This document shows positions 63,704 through 64,000 of a stretch of DNA of 64,000 nucleotides, piece after piece. Below the pieces are notes generated by a model, which saw only the letters and a program-made list of their open reading frames with translations, made no database searches and was not told where the DNA came from. The position numbers and the translations under genes were made by a program. This stretch comes from Lepidonotus clava (lineage: Eukaryota > Annelida > Polychaeta > Phyllodocida > Polynoidae), in assembly GCA_936440205.1 (NCBI GenBank), contig OW387148.1:41823003-41887002 (forward strand), read 5' to 3'. The first letter of the stretch is position 1, and each line of letters opens with the position of its first letter.

Positions 63704-64000
63704 AGTGTCCATTTGGTCTTTATCATTAATTTCTAAAATAAGAACCAATGTCCTGTTTGTAAGAATAGGAAAACCTAGGTAAAACATTTGATTATATAAG
63801 ATACATGAAGACATGATTTACAAATTATACAGGAGGTAGCTATCCTACATGGCTTGAGTTGTGATACTGTAACTATACAATGAGTACAAGTATAAGTATC
63901 ATCAAAACAACATCAAATACCTGTAAAAATTCTCTAGTCACTGAGACCATGATTCGTCACTTGCTGGGACAGACAAAATAAATTTCAATCAGTCAAGGAT
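63704..64000. other. Right edge of window, nothing recognised
   Basis: AT-rich sequence with no exon, array or element that I can support. Confidence 0.5.

Noticed and set aside
1-64000. CRISPR arrays, operons, phage or bacterial defence systems
   Set aside because: Split genes with GT..AG introns and animal-type repeats mark this as animal DNA; the tandem arrays lack unique spacers.
1-64000. tRNA or rRNA genes
   Set aside because: I saw no convincing cloverleaf with A and B boxes, and no rRNA-like blocks, by reading; a dedicated search was not possible.

Overview
The window is eukaryotic and animal. Five genes lie on the + strand in an AT-rich, repeat-dense background. Introns with GT..AG borders split short cysteine-rich coding exons, and I saw no operons, Shine-Dalgarno sites or bacterial gene packing. 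The large number of foldback elements and the phase-1 cysteine-module exons suggest a marine invertebrate; I cannot fix the phylum from sequence alone.

Left half (about 0-46 kb): three tandem paralogues, called A (960-11168, first exon not found), B (17151-29224) and C (34281-45824). In B and C a four-codon first exon is followed by a signal-peptide exon, then a run of phase 1-1 exons, each carrying one or part of one six-cysteine EB/EGF-like module, then a last exon with a small-residue stretch and a hydrophobic C-terminus, the usual GPI-anchor signal. A has the same plan from the signal-peptide exon on. The predicted products (about 280, 357 and 279 residues) would be modular cysteine-rich proteins tethered outside the cell. 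Their ligands are unknown.

Right half (about 47-55.4 kb): two tandem paralogues, D (48515-49660) and E (54191-55351), each with a non-coding first exon and one coding exon. Both encode two-pass membrane proteins with a short N-terminal segment, a helix, an extracellular domain with eight matching cysteines, a second helix and a tail with PPxY motifs of the kind bound by WW domains of Nedd4-type ubiquitin ligases.

Mobile DNA: a 5'-truncated LINE inside gene C, two solo LTRs of one family (one inside a foldback element), a non-autonomous LTR element with near-identical LTRs and a 4-bp target duplication at 61123-63699, and many terminal-inverted-repeat or foldback elements, several nested.

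Most striking: at nine places in genes A, B and C a minisatellite or duplication abuts, or shares sequence with, a real exon-intron junction, and most units keep the splice-site sequence. Arrays occur on both acceptor and donor sides, with periods from 40 to about 175 bp. This looks like one recurring process, and it leaves several genes with rows of near-identical decoy splice sites.
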